Positions 27,429-39,064 of a DNA stretch of 64,000 nucleotides are shown here, piece by piece. The DNA comes from Chrysomallon squamiferum. Taxonomy: Eukaryota; Mollusca; Gastropoda; Neomphalida; Peltospiridae. Each line of letters starts with the position of its first letter. Position 1 is the stretch's first letter. The notes under the pieces were generated by a model. The model did no database searches and was not told the origin of the DNA. It worked only from the letters and a program-made list of their open reading frames with translations. The stretch is from assembly GCA_012295275.1 (NCBI GenBank), contig CM022678.1, positions 14,657,759 to 14,721,758 of the forward strand. The letters are read 5' to 3'. A program made the translations under genes and the position numbers.

Positions 27429-30400
27429 GTAATAGTAATAGTAATAGTAATAGTAAAATGGTAATGATGATGATACTGAAATAATAGATAATGGTAATAA
27501 TAATTTTTATGATGATGATGATGATGATGATGATGATAAACAGATAAAGATATAATCAAGGTGCATTAAAAATATCTCACTTTTTAATAATTTTTTTTTT
27601 TTTTAAGTATTTCTGGAAAATAATGTTAATGTTTTTAACATGATTTATCAAAGATGTCTATTAAAAATAATGATTTTTAGAAAGATTGTTTTTTTTATCG
27701 TTTAAATATAACTGACTGCATTTTTATTATTTTATTTTTTTAGCTCTAGATGAACTAGTAAGAAATAACACATTACCATATCAGCTTTTTAAGAATTTGT
27801 TATTAATTTGTTTTTTGAAATTTTTACATTAATACAAATATACATAATTATATGTTTGTTTACTGAAAACCAGAAAAAACAAAAAAGTTAATATTATGAT
27901 GAACAAAATTATATATCAGCAGCAAACGAATTAAAATTATTTCAATGATTCACATAAACACATGTCAATAAAACATCACACAGGATTTTAAAATGGAAAC
28001 AAAACCTGTAACCTTTGTTAAATCCCAAAGCAATAAATTCAGTACATTATTTAAACAATTCGTTTATTTTGTTGTAGTGAAGATACATTCCTAAATTACA
28101 TTAGAAATAAAGATTAAAAAAGAAATGATATTATTTAACTTGTATTAGAAAATTACAGAATTTTGGTAGATGAACAGAAAAATGAACAACAAACCAAAAC
28201 AAAACAAAAGAAACAAACATTTCTGTCATTTCTTGTAAATATCAGCAACAAAATTCATGCATTTATCAGTTAGTAAAAAAATGTTCCTGTTTTGTACGAG
28301 CATCTTAGACATACCATAGCTAAAATTCTAGGCACAATCTGCCATGCCCGAAACTGAAAAGCAAAGATTTAAGTCAACTGAAACATAATCACATGATTTT
28401 ATCTCAGAGCATGTAAACTTGCAAACACACATGCATGCTAACACAGATACATGCATAAACACACACAACATATATACATACACACACACATATATACCAC
28501 AATGTAAGCACACACATATATACCACAATTTAAACACACACATATATACCACCATATAAATGCACATATATATATACCACAGTATAAACACACATATACA
28601 CAAATCCACACAAACCACAGTAACATACACAGATACAGAATTATTCTTATTAATCTCAGTCATTAAATGTGTCAAAAAATCTTTAATGCAGTGGAAATAA
28701 CCATCTTTGAATTAAGTGCACTCCACTGTTAAGAAAGTGAAAGATGAGCATAACACGACGTGAACCTTTTTAGTAATAAAAATAACCAAAAAGTGATTGT
28801 TTTGTGCTGTCAGTTTTGAACAACCAAGACTAATTACACATACTTTAAGAGGTAAAAATGAAAATTGATTACAAGTTTCTTTGCTTTATATAAAAATGAA
28901 GATTTTTATAACAAAGATCTGAATTTTAAATGTATTTAAAAATTAAAGAGAAAATAATATTTTAATAAAAAATTATGATTTACTGGGTATATTAGCTGTA
29001 ATTAATAGTAATTAAAAAAAACTGAAAGTAAAGAAAATTTTTAAGATACTTAAATTTTAATTATTAATTGAACAAGATAATTTGGAAATTAAAGTTTCTT
29101 ATTCAAATAATAAAAATAATAAGAATGAATAACTTAAAGTTACTAATGAATTTCATGCATTCCGTAGGATTTCTTTGTAATGTTTTTCAAATATACTAAT
29201 AATAGCTATTAAAAAAATAAAAACACTGGAAATATTTTTTAAAACTTCTATATTTTTCATTAAAACATTTTGATAAACAAACCAAATTTTATTTTTAGCC
29301 TTTACAAAGAATGAAAAATTATATATATATTTGATATCAAACCATTCTGATTGAATCAATATGCAGAATCAAAGTATTGTATTGTATTTTCACCTTCAGA
29401 AAAATAAAAAAAACTTGATTTTTTTTAAAAACATTTTGATAAACAAAACAATAAACAGAATCAGAGCAGTGTAAAGTTTATTTATTTATTTTATTTTACC
29501 TTCACATTACTTGACATAATCTGCTCCCATCTTAGTTTGTCACTTCTTTCAGGATGTTTGCTTCTAGGTGGCTGTTTGTAACCTCCGATTTCAGTTTCTC
29601 TGAAATTAACCAACGTTTTACTGAATCTGTTTCCTTGTGGTAATAGCAACCTAAAATTACCCGTTTGTCTTAATGTTAATTAAATCTATTTTATGTACAT
29701 TTAATAAAAAAAAGTTTACCTTCTAATCCAGGACTGTGTTATGGGACTCATTTCAGTTCCTGGTTCTATGTTCATAGCCTCAAGAATCCAGTTTAACACA
29801 CACAGCTGACGAAATAGTGCATCGCTGAAAAATAATTTCACATACTAAATGAAAACTAGATAAACAGTCAAATAAAAATTAATAATCAAATAATTACATA
29901 ATCTATAATACAATAATCGAAATCTACTGTGTATTTATAGAAATATATTTTAATATATTTTACTAATTCTAAATTATTAATTTAGGATATAAACAGCTAA
30001 GTAATCAAATTAAACAGGGTTGATCTGTACAAAAACCTACTGTGCCTGCTCTCACGAGTGGACTACTGAATTTTGATTAAAATGACTGAGTTACGTTTCA
30101 ATGTTGTTTCTGCTGATGTCAGCTAGGTTGGTGTGTTGAGGTGTGTATGGTCGAGGGGGTGCTGCTTTACGAGACCTGCTTCCCGCACTTAATGACCTAT
30201 TGCTTCTAGTGCTCTTCCTTTAATAAAACACAAAATATAAAATAATAAAATAAACAATTAAAAGTTCAAATTGATTTATTTTCAATAAAACTTTTTTTAC
30301 CTTCACTATTTTTGTAATGATTGATAAATCTAATAATGGTGTCTGCAACTATTGATATATTGTTTGGGAATAAACATTTTGTAGCTTTTTCAATATATGG

Positions 30401-33400
30401 CATTTGAGCATGTTTTCACAGATATTTTAATATTACAGATACATTCTGATAGGTGAACAAAATGAATCTTATAAGATTCAATAAATCTATGTTTAAATAT
30501 CTAAACACTGTCTTTGAATTTAATGTGAAAAAGGCCATCAAGTTTTTGTTCCAAGCAAATATAACATATATGTTGTAAGAAAACAGGAGCTAATATAATA
30601 GTTAATATAATGTTTCTTAATATGATTTAAACTCTGTATGCACACTGTTGTTAACAAAAAGACCAAATTATTTGTAAAATATATTAATATATATTATTAA
30701 AAATTGAAATACTAGAACCTCAATATAATTATTTTTAATACTGAATTGTTTAATACATTTTTAAAAAAACAAGAAATTGGAATGTATATATGTTTTTTTT
30801 GTAATGAATTGCTTAATAAATTATGCAACATTCTAAATATTCCAAGACCAAGAAATAATGTTTATATAGTGGAAAGATCTAAACATTTAAACATTCAAAG
30901 CAGAACTTACTACTCAAACATTATAAATAGTTCATAGGTGATGTGAAAAAGTGTTTTTTTTAAACTCCTACAAAATCAACTAACAGAAGAGACTATATAA
31001 TTTGAAACATAATCACTGAGGTATAACTACATGTGCTGATCACTACTGCTGTTGCTAAAATAGATAAAAACATGCAAAGGAAGCAAAGTTTACAAATTAA
31101 AAAATCCGGAATAAAACACGACATTGATACACACCCACTGAAGGTCACCCTTCCTTTGAGGTCAGAATTCATCACACTCGATATCATGTTTGTTGAATCA
31201 TCAAAGTTTTCATCTTCATTACTACTGCTTTCCATTAATCTTTAAAATTACATTTTTCAACAAGATAATTACATGGTTTGTGAAAATCTGTGTTTTGGGA
31301 TGTTCTGCCAAATGTGACAAATTTTTTTAAAATATCCTGTTCCTCAAAGCATATCAAGAAAATTGCGTCTAACAAAAACATTAAAATTTAAGAAAATTTC
31401 ATTGTCATCTGATTAAAACCAAAGCCTCTAATATAATCTTCAAAACAGATTTTCCATAATTCATTAAAAAACTGTAATTAAAAAATAATAATAATAAAAA
31501 AATAATATATATATATATATATATAAACAAATAAAAATAAATAAATAAAAAGTAAATAAAACAAAATATTAAAAAAAGGAAATAAATAAAAACAATATAT
31601 AATAATAATAATAACAATAATTAAAAACTGTTCTTTTTGTTTGTTTTAGTTATTTTAAAAAAATACTTTATTCTGAAATTTAATAATAAGAATTTCTAGT
31701 CAGAAAATTTCCAGATAAGTAAGATACTTAAATATTCTACAGCCCCTGAGTCATAAACTACAGTGATAAGGAGAATTGATCTTAGCACCACTGCAATGTG
31801 GAAAGCACTATTATCAAAATAAAACATGCTCCTTCCTACTTCCACAACATTTATCACTAAAGTTTATAAACACCAGCAAATAAACACACACACACACAAA
31901 ATAATTATAAAATAAAAATAAAACAACAATTACATTTTTTTATTAGTTAACTATGGGATAAGTAAAATTTGTAAGTAAAAACAGCATCAGCCACAAATTT
32001 AAAAAAAAAGAAATTAAAACAAAATTGCAAATGTAGACTTTACTGATATCAACAACAGGCAATATTATTAATTGATAATTTCATATAGGCAATAGCAATA
32101 ATATTAAATGATCAGTTAAAAACACAAATGTGTTAAACAAATATTTATAATTTAAAAATAAGCAGCAAATGTTTAAAGCACATTATATGTAAACATACCT
32201 GTCAATGATGATGTCGCTGACAAGATCGTTGTCACTGTCACTGTCACTGTCTGATTTAGGTGGCTGCCATTCCTTTCTTGCTGCTTCTAATTTCTTCTGT
32301 TTTTCTGCTATTGCTGCTGCATTCTTTTTTAATTACAAATTTTAGACAAAAAACTAAAACTGTTTTATTTTATTATTTATATTTTCATCAGTTAAATTGT
32401 TTGACAATGAATATAAAAATGATTGTTGAAACTTCACACACTCACGTGCACACACACACACAAAAACACACACACACATTCACACACAAACACACACACT
32501 CACACACACATACACGTACATAGAAAATGAAATAATGTTATATCAAAAATTCAAAATGTATTGTAAAAACCCTTAATATTCTGTTGTACCAAATATTCAG
32601 TAATAAAAATATATAGTTTTATAATATGTTGTTAAATTGTGACATTACCTTTGCCTGTTGTTGCTGTCTGATCAAATCAAAAAACCCATAACCTAGTCTG
32701 ACATGTCGAATAAGATTTCTACAAAAATAGAAAAATATATAATACATTTTCAGTTTTGGAATATTCACTATAAAATATTATGTGCATCAAAATTCAGATA
32801 AAAATAAAATATTTATGTTTTCAACATTAAACTTGTCAGATTAATTACTAATATCTTTAACTGGCAGCATCAGAAAAATAGCATCCAGTGGTATAACCTT
32901 GACCGGAATTATTTAATTCTCGATAACTGGAAAATTTGTGTATTGTGTTGCTTTCTGTAGAGTGTATTACACTTACTTGCTGTTTGACACATCTTTGTGT
33001 AAAGTGTTTAGATCAGTTCGAGTTCTTCTTAAAACAAACTTAGCAGCAGTCTGAAAAGAATAAATTTATTGGCTATTTACTTTTATTTATTAATAGCACA
33101 GAATTAAAATTTCTGAAAAAAATACTTCAAATATCAGTTTGACATATTTACTTTTAGTTATTAATATCAGTGTTTATTTAAGTATTATTATGTTCATTTC
33201 TGAACATCAGCCTGGCTAAATATTTTATGACTGTTATAATAAAATATAACAGCTTAGTCATGCATTTTGTTTCTTATTTCCACTCTTTGTGGAATACAAT
33301 TGAAATGTTATTAAAAAAATAGACATATACCATTGGCCGATTCTGAACTGTCAGATTTGATGGCTGCATAGCATCATCATCTGAACTACTAGATCGATCC

Positions 33401-33912
33401 AAATCTTCATTCTGAAATAACAACATCATTAGAACTTCTTTTTTTTTCAGGAGATATTTCTCTTATAACTAATTGTTCTTTAGAAAACAAAAAAGTCTAT
33501 ATAGACATCTTGAAAGTCAATACAAGATATACGTATATTTTTTTACTTATTACTAATAGGTGTTTTAATAAAAGCAATCAATAGTACAGCCACTAAATTA
33601 ACATTCTTAGTTAATTGGCTACAGGAATTTTGTTATAATGTTCAGTTATTGGCTTACCTCATCCCATTGTCCAAGAGAATGAAGTATAAGTTTCTTCTCA
33701 TCTAAGTAAAATGGATCACCTATACCACGATATGGTTTGTGATTGAGTGACCAAAATCCTTGTGATGATATCTGCTCTTGTCTACGTTGATAATTTGTTT
33801 TGTAAACATGGCTTCTTGTTGCTTTAAGAACGTTTGTTGGTGTTCTGTTTTTGTCATTGGTTGCTGGCAAAGGTAACACTCTAACATAAGTACGAGGGTC
33901 TTTGCTTGGCAT
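21972..33912 (-). CDS. CCDC60: Coiled-coil domain-containing protein 60
   Basis: Function unknown; the family is poorly studied. Eighteen coding exons: 33658-33912, 33331-33411, 32977-33050, 32649-32718, 32199-32323, 31135-31239, 30095-30217, 29720-29824, 29500-29599, 27158-27359, 26498-26621, 25928-25991, 25699-25731, 25331-25428, 24529-24669, 23932-24090, 23513-23603, 21972-22244. All phases fit, giving about 740 residues against 550 in human. Stretches matching vertebrate CCDC60: DALFRQLCVLNWILEAM (human PLFRQLCALHWLLEAL), LIRHVRLGYGFFDLI, and the C-terminal IREWEICSPDISAAIEFCRE (human RIWELCSPDIAVAIEFVRE). The extra length is mainly an N-terminal block (RRQEQISSQGFWSL, DEKKLILHSLGQW) and Ser/acidic insertions such as SDSDSDSDND. 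One intron uses a GC donor. A likely 5' UTR acceptor is at 33944-33945. No signal peptide or membrane segment is seen. Confidence 0.85.
22374..22408. repeat. TA microsatellite
   Basis: Perfect TA run in the CCDC60 intron before the last coding exon. Confidence 0.9.
23604..23931 (-). other. CCDC60: GC-AG intron in CCDC60
   Basis: The donor reads AACTG|GCAAGT and the acceptor CTTTCAG|GTACAC. Using GC restores a Trp codon (TG+G) in KGNW-YTDLVSSLP, which aligns with human HWYFDLLSKLP. The only nearby GT (GGCAA|GTTTAT) would give a stop at the third codon of the next exon. Confidence 0.85.
24957..25360. repeat. Decayed tandem repeat overlapping CCDC60 exon edge
   Basis: Diverged units of roughly 50 or 100 bases recur through the intron, each with a TCTGATC..CATGTATG-like core (about 24965, 25015, 25155, 25227). 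The last unit overlaps the 3' end of the exon 25331-25428 and its donor (TTACCTTCGAGGTCTGATC; compare TTATCTTCGTGATCTGATC in the intron). Confidence 0.55.
26285..26490. repeat. AAT/GAT compound repeat
   Basis: A clean AAT run followed by impure ATA, ATG and AAC triplets up to 8 bases before the splice donor of the CCDC60 exon 26498-26621. Confidence 0.9.
27362..27540. repeat. AAT and GAT triplet repeats
   Basis: AAT run (27366-27427), AGT/AAT variants, then a GAT run (27512-27537). The His/Ile-rich minus-strand frame is the translated repeat. It starts right beside the acceptor of the exon 27158-27359. Confidence 0.9.
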
Positions 33913-33943
33913 CTTTCTTTCACGAACCCTTGATGGATTTCAA

Positions 33944-34166
33944 CTGTTAAAAATGATTATACCATTTAATTTAATTCCAACAGCACTGGTGTGTGAATTA
34001 TCCTATAACAAAAAAACACCCCCCCCCAAAAAAAAAAAAAATAGTTCGTCTTCTTCTTTCCTATACTTTTTTGTTTGTTAATTTAATTTTAAGAACTTTT
34101 AAGATATAATTATTAATTATTAATACTGTAACAGATTTAAAAAAACAAATATGAAAATAATAATAT

Positions 34167-34234
<68 letters not shown>

Positions 34235-35637
34235 TATTTTTTTTTTTAGAAATTATTATCATATACTGTGGTTACACGATTACTTTGTATTTAGGATAAA
34301 TTATGCATTTGATCTAACTATTTCTTGATGTTAATTAACACACTTTTCGTCTGTAAAAATAAAAGTATATAATAAGCACTACATATCATCTCACTTCTTC
34401 TCGAAATATGTTAAACACTACCGTCACCGATCAGCTATCGTTGTCGCGTAGCTACTGTAAACTGACCCTTACCAAGCACCTGCAAATTGTTAACTGATTT
34501 TGCTGTGGAAAATGATTTCTAGCAAATAATCACATATCAAAGATAATCAAATATTGTAATCTGATTCTATAAGCATAATTCAGTTACATTGTTTAGTACC
34601 TGTTTTTTTATTCCACTTTCCCACTGAACGACAGTATTATTTAATTTATTATATTCTATTTTCGTTAAATAAAAGTAGCATTTTGACTCTTTCCAATGCG
34701 TGCTGCATTAACGTTCAATTCGACAATTGCCATTTAAAGAATAAAACGTTGATCTGATATATAACAACGTTAGTAATTAAATAAATTATTATTATTATTT
34801 CAATACTTGATGCAATTAAATTAAAATAAAATAATAAAATTATTCTTAACAGATTTCGTGATAGTGATTTATGAACGAAATTCAATTATTCATATTAACG
34901 TATAATAATTAATATACTCAGTATAAGGCTGATAATGATACACAAATCATATAGATTACACATTTATTGTTATATTATTATATTTTATAGTTATCTAAGT
35001 CTTAGAACTCTTCGTTAGCTTTCTTCCGATAAAGGATAAACGCGATATTGATGCTGACGCTGATGTTTGTATATCGTTGTTTAATTTGATTAATATTTTG
35101 AGCTTATCCTTATCTTTGTGTGCTAAAAATAATGTACAAAATATATTTTTATATCCATGTTGGCACCTAAATTACTAATTGTAGTTTAATATATTTTTTT
35201 TATAAATTAAATCACATAAATAATAATTAATTAGATATAAAATTTTAACAATACAAATTAATTGTCAAAGGTGCAGTTATTATTCATTTGTTGATAATTT
35301 GTATATTCTATTTGTAATTAATTTAAGACAGAAAAGAATAAAAAGAAAAACTCATGCACGTTTTTATTATTTAGTATTAATGCAATAATGACACCACTAT
35401 TCTTTTGATTTCAAAAAACAATAATTCAACAGATAAAGAAGTGTAGAAGATTTATTAATATTACTTCAAGTGCCAAGATGTGTGCTTTTATAATTACACT
35501 GGATATATATGAACTAAACTGGGTCATTAACATTTGTGATTGTGGTATTTTATTAATCTAATAAATACATTTCTGTTTTTTTTTTTTTTTTTTGTTTTTA
35601 TCAGTTTGTGTCATCAGTATTTTAAGGGTGACAGGCC
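33944..35637. other. Head-to-head gap, CCDC60 and SNRNP25
   Basis: About 1.7 kb between divergent start codons. It holds a C/A run (34018-34041), an ATT/TA repeat (34161-34248) and a stretch with more CG at 34395-34490 that is the likely CCDC60 promoter or first-exon area, with a possible donor GTAAGG at 34467-34472. A T-rich tract ending TTTTTATCAG at 35604 looks like an acceptor for a SNRNP25 5' UTR exon. No further gene is seen. Confidence 0.55.
34161..34248. repeat. ATT/TA microsatellite with poly-T
   Basis: An ATT run continues into a TA run and then a T run. Confidence 0.9.
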
Positions 35638-37526
35638 ATGGAAGAAGGAAAAAGCTGTGAAGAAAATTTAGATATTAAAACACCTTCAGATACAAGACTT
35701 GAGGAAGATGACACACTCTCCCACAAAGAGACAATGGCAGTTGTCCAGTCCATGTTGAGAGAAACAATTTCTGTAAGATGAGTGTTTTTATTTTTTTAAA
35801 CAAAGTTCACTCAAATAGAATAGCCAGTTAAAAGAGGTTTATTTCAAAAATAGAGTTTTGTTATTAATATTTTTGATATTGGATGTTACTAATTTAAAAA
35901 ACCCCAAACAAAACAAAACAACAGCCTTGTAATGGCAGGACTTACAAACTGAACATGAAATTAAACTCGACTGATAAAGTTTAATAAAATTCTATTCATT
36001 TATATGCTATTTTGGGCATTCCTATTTGATTTCTAACAATTAAAAAAATAGGGAAATTTAATAAAATTCTGTTCATATATTTTAGACCTTCCTATTTGAT
36101 TTCTAAGAAATAAAAAAAATAATTAAAAAAATTAAATAAAGAAAGGAAAAGAAGAAAAATTGGTTTAAAAAATACATATTTAGCAAGATTAGAAATGCTG
36201 AGTGTGTTTGGTTTATGAAATATATTTTAATATTTTAGACTGATCCTCTGCTTAGAGACCTACCACTGGATGTTACACTGGAAGAAGTGACATCTGCTAT
36301 TGCTCTCGAGTATGGTCAGGCCATGACAGTTTATGTCAACAGAGCTGATGGGAAAACCATGCGTATGTTTTAATTCAGAAAAGTGTAAACAACAAAATAA
36401 AGTAGCTTTTTTTGCAAATTATCATCAAGGATTTAGAATGTACACACACACACACACACACAAATATGATTTAACTCAAGTAATTGGCCAAAAGTATATT
36501 TATATATATTATTGAATATGTATTTTACATTTTTAAATTATGTGGGTCGTTGTTTTTTATTTGTATATGGAAAATAATAATAGTAAAAATGGTACTTAAT
36601 AAATTGATCCAACATTTTTAATATGACAGATTATTATAGCAAAAAATATAATGATATAAGACATGGAATGTTAATAATTTTTTATTTATTTTATTATTAT
36701 TTTGTTGTAGCTGTTGTTGTTCAGCAGGATGCAACAGTGCAGGATTTGAAACATGCAATTAGAAGATATTTGACATTACAAGAAGATCGACGAGATGGAA
36801 TCAAACACATCAGCTGGTGAATATTTATTTTACATCAGACTTCTCTAATCCAAAGCCAAAAATCTACAGATTTATCATATTTTAATAAACTGTTGGACTA
36901 TATTTTTTCCATGCCAAGCTTCTCATTATGTTTGTAAATTAAACTGAATTTAAAAGAAATATGTTAAATAAATACTTTTAAAATTGAATATATATTACAT
37001 TACTATCATTATTAGTTATATTTGGATAAGCCACTTCAGAATATAATCATAATTTCAATGTTTTAATAATGGGTTGCATGTTTACATTTGAAAAACTGGC
37101 TAAATTTTGCAGGAGATATATCTGGAAAAGAAACTGGCTTTATTTTGAAGGACAAAAACTTAGTGAGAATAGCAAAAAATTGAAAGAGTAAGTATCAGAA
37201 TGTAAAATAAGTTCTTCTTTTAAAAAATATATTGAGTTTCAAAAATTATTAATTGTATTTTCAAACTGAATATACTTCTATACTTTTTGGAATTTTATTA
37301 CATAACTTTCTTTAAAATACATTTAAAATGATTAATAATGGCATATGAGAAAACAATTTTTTGTATAGTGATTACTTTTCGTTATTGTCATGTATTTGCT
37401 TAATGATTTATTTTTTTTTCCTTTATTTCTGTTTTTTAATATAATCAGCTTCCATTCTGTTTCAGATATGGTATAACGAACAAAGCAACTGTGACATTCA
37501 TAAACAGATTGAAACAGAAAAGGTAA
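35638..37526 (+). CDS. SNRNP25: U11/U12 small nuclear ribonucleoprotein 25 kDa
   Basis: Component of the U11/U12 di-snRNP, which recognises U12-type introns in the nucleus. Five exons: 35638-35772, 36239-36362, 36711-36816, 37113-37187, 37466-37526 (stop TAA), about 166 residues. The central run DPLLRDLPLDVTLEEV, IALEYGQAMTVYVNRADGK and the start of exon 3 (PVVVQQDATVQDLKHAIRR) match human SNRNP25 closely and form its ubiquitin-like fold. The ending YGITNKATVTFINRLKQK also fits. The N-terminal 45 residues are acidic and not conserved. All four introns have GT-AG ends with ordinary U2-type donors; none starts with the U12 consensus RTATCCTT, so this gene does not depend on its own product. The ATG sits 34 bases after a likely 5' UTR acceptor. 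Confidence 0.93.
35985..36125. repeat. Two-copy direct repeat in SNRNP25 intron
   Basis: About 70 bases appear twice in tandem: TTTAATAAAATTCT.TTCAT, then TTCCTATTTGATTTCTAA in each copy. Confidence 0.7.
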
Positions 37527-38240
37527 CATCACTGCAAAACGAATAAGAATGGAATAAAGTAATAAAAAATCTAAGGAGAACATTTTAAAAGAGAAGAGGT
37601 GCAGTGGCCATTCGGTGATTAAGAGATGCCTACATTTTCTAAGATGACAAAATTATTTCTAGCAAGATCATCTGACTGGCTTGCAGCAAAATCCAGTCTT
37701 CTGAAACTGGATTAGCAGAATGAGCTGTTATTTCTTGCTGTGGTAGTTTTTACTAACTGTCGATCAAGATGATGATGTGGGTTGTGTTTGCTCGTGTTTT
37801 AAAATTCCAGTCAGACGAACTATTTCATACTGCTCCAAGTTCATTGTTTACTGAGAGGGTTGTCTGTTCCAAGTTGTAAAATTTTAGATGAAAAAGAACA
37901 TCTACGAATATTTGTTTAAAATTTACATTTTAATTATTTATATAATGAATAAATTTCTGGTACATTTTAATTAACAAACATAAATAGTACTTCAGACTGA
38001 TGACAACGTGAAGAAAAAGTAAATGAGAGTTTATCTTCAGTTGGATTCATTTGACAATTTAACTTTTATTGGTTAAATATATTTTGTTTGATGGATGTTA
38101 TTAACTTAAACTGTGATAGAAATAAAACATTTGTAAAAAAAAAGTTATGGTAGAATGAATTATTAAGTTACAGTTCACATTTCATTTTAAAATGACATTA
38201 ATAATAAAAAAAAATAAAAAAATATAAATCCTTTGTATTA

Positions 38241-38886
38241 GGGTCATTCCGTGTCAAATCACCCCCAAAAAAAGAAATTTAAACCCTGACTGTCTCAGAT
38301 TTTTATAAAACTTGGTATACTTGTTGACAAGAAAGATGGTGATCCCTAGCATCCAGAATTGATCATTCAGGTTTTAGTTAGTCAGATGTTAATGGCTGAA
38401 AAGGTGTTATTTTCATGTACGTGCATTTTTTAAATCTATATTGTGGCTAAACAAAAAATATTACACCCAGGAAACTTTTATATGTTTTAGTTAACATGTG
38501 GGAGATTAAATTTCAATAAAGGTTATATCAAGATCACGTGATCCACACGGTCAATTTCAAGGTCATAGCAAAGGTCAAAAGGTCAAGGTACTCCAATATT
38601 TTCCAAACAGATTTGGAATCCTTGTCATTTTGCCTTTCTAACAATACCAATTTTATGAAGATTGGCCCAGTAGTTCCTGAGATACAAGGGTTCTAAGGTT
38701 GGTGGTCACACCCATTTTTGGCAAAAATCTCAAAATTCGGTGGGCCATATCTCCACACCACTGGTCTGATTGGGCTAACATTTCAGATTTGGTGCTGTGG
38801 GATCCCAGTCAACAAGTATACCAAATTTCATAAAAATCTGAGACGGTCAGGTTTAAACCATTGGGTGATTTGACACGGAATGACCC
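38241..38886. mobile_element. Non-autonomous DNA transposon with long TIRs
   Basis: The left end (38241-38328) and the reverse complement of the right end (38808-38886) match for about 80 bases, starting GGGTCATTCCGTGTCAAATC and including CAGATTTTTAT and TTGGTATACTTGTTGAC. It is flanked by ATTA on both sides (38237-38240 and 38887-38890), a likely 4-bp target duplication. About 646 bases long with no open frame, so it would need a transposase in trans. The good TIR match suggests a fairly young insertion. I do not name a superfamily. Confidence 0.85.
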
Positions 38887-39006
38887 ATTAAGTATTAAAC
38901 TGTTAACATTCCTGCAGAAATTTCTGATAAAAATGATTCTAGATGGAACAGCCTCGAATGAGAAAATTAAATAATAAACTATCAGTTAAATATTTTCATA
39001 ATGCAA

Positions 39007-39012
39007 TTTATT
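39007..39012 (-). other. Likely poly(A) signal of DCAF13
   Basis: AATAAA on the minus strand, about 53 bases after the stop codon. It would give a very short 3' UTR. Confidence 0.45.
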
Positions 39013-39064
39013 ATCAAAGAAAATTGTCCAGAAATTTGTTTGAAATGTATCACAGATGTTAAAA

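Larger units (their letters stand above)
37527..39064. other. Tail-to-tail gap, SNRNP25 and DCAF13
   Basis: About 1.5 kb between convergent stop codons. A candidate SNRNP25 poly(A) signal AATAAA lies at 38121-38126, and DCAF13's at 39007-39012. Between them is the TIR element at 38241-38886. No gene is seen. Confidence 0.7.

Noticed and set aside
27356-27559. His/Ile-rich frame
   Set aside because: Produced by AAT and GAT triplet repeats inside a CCDC60 intron.
34395-34490. RFX X-box in the CCDC60 promoter (would hint at a ciliary role)
   Set aside because: GTTGTCGCGTAGCTAC is only loosely similar and fails the half-site spacing.
35638-37526. U12-type introns in the minor-spliceosome gene
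   Set aside because: All donors are U2-like; none shows the RTATCCTT consensus.
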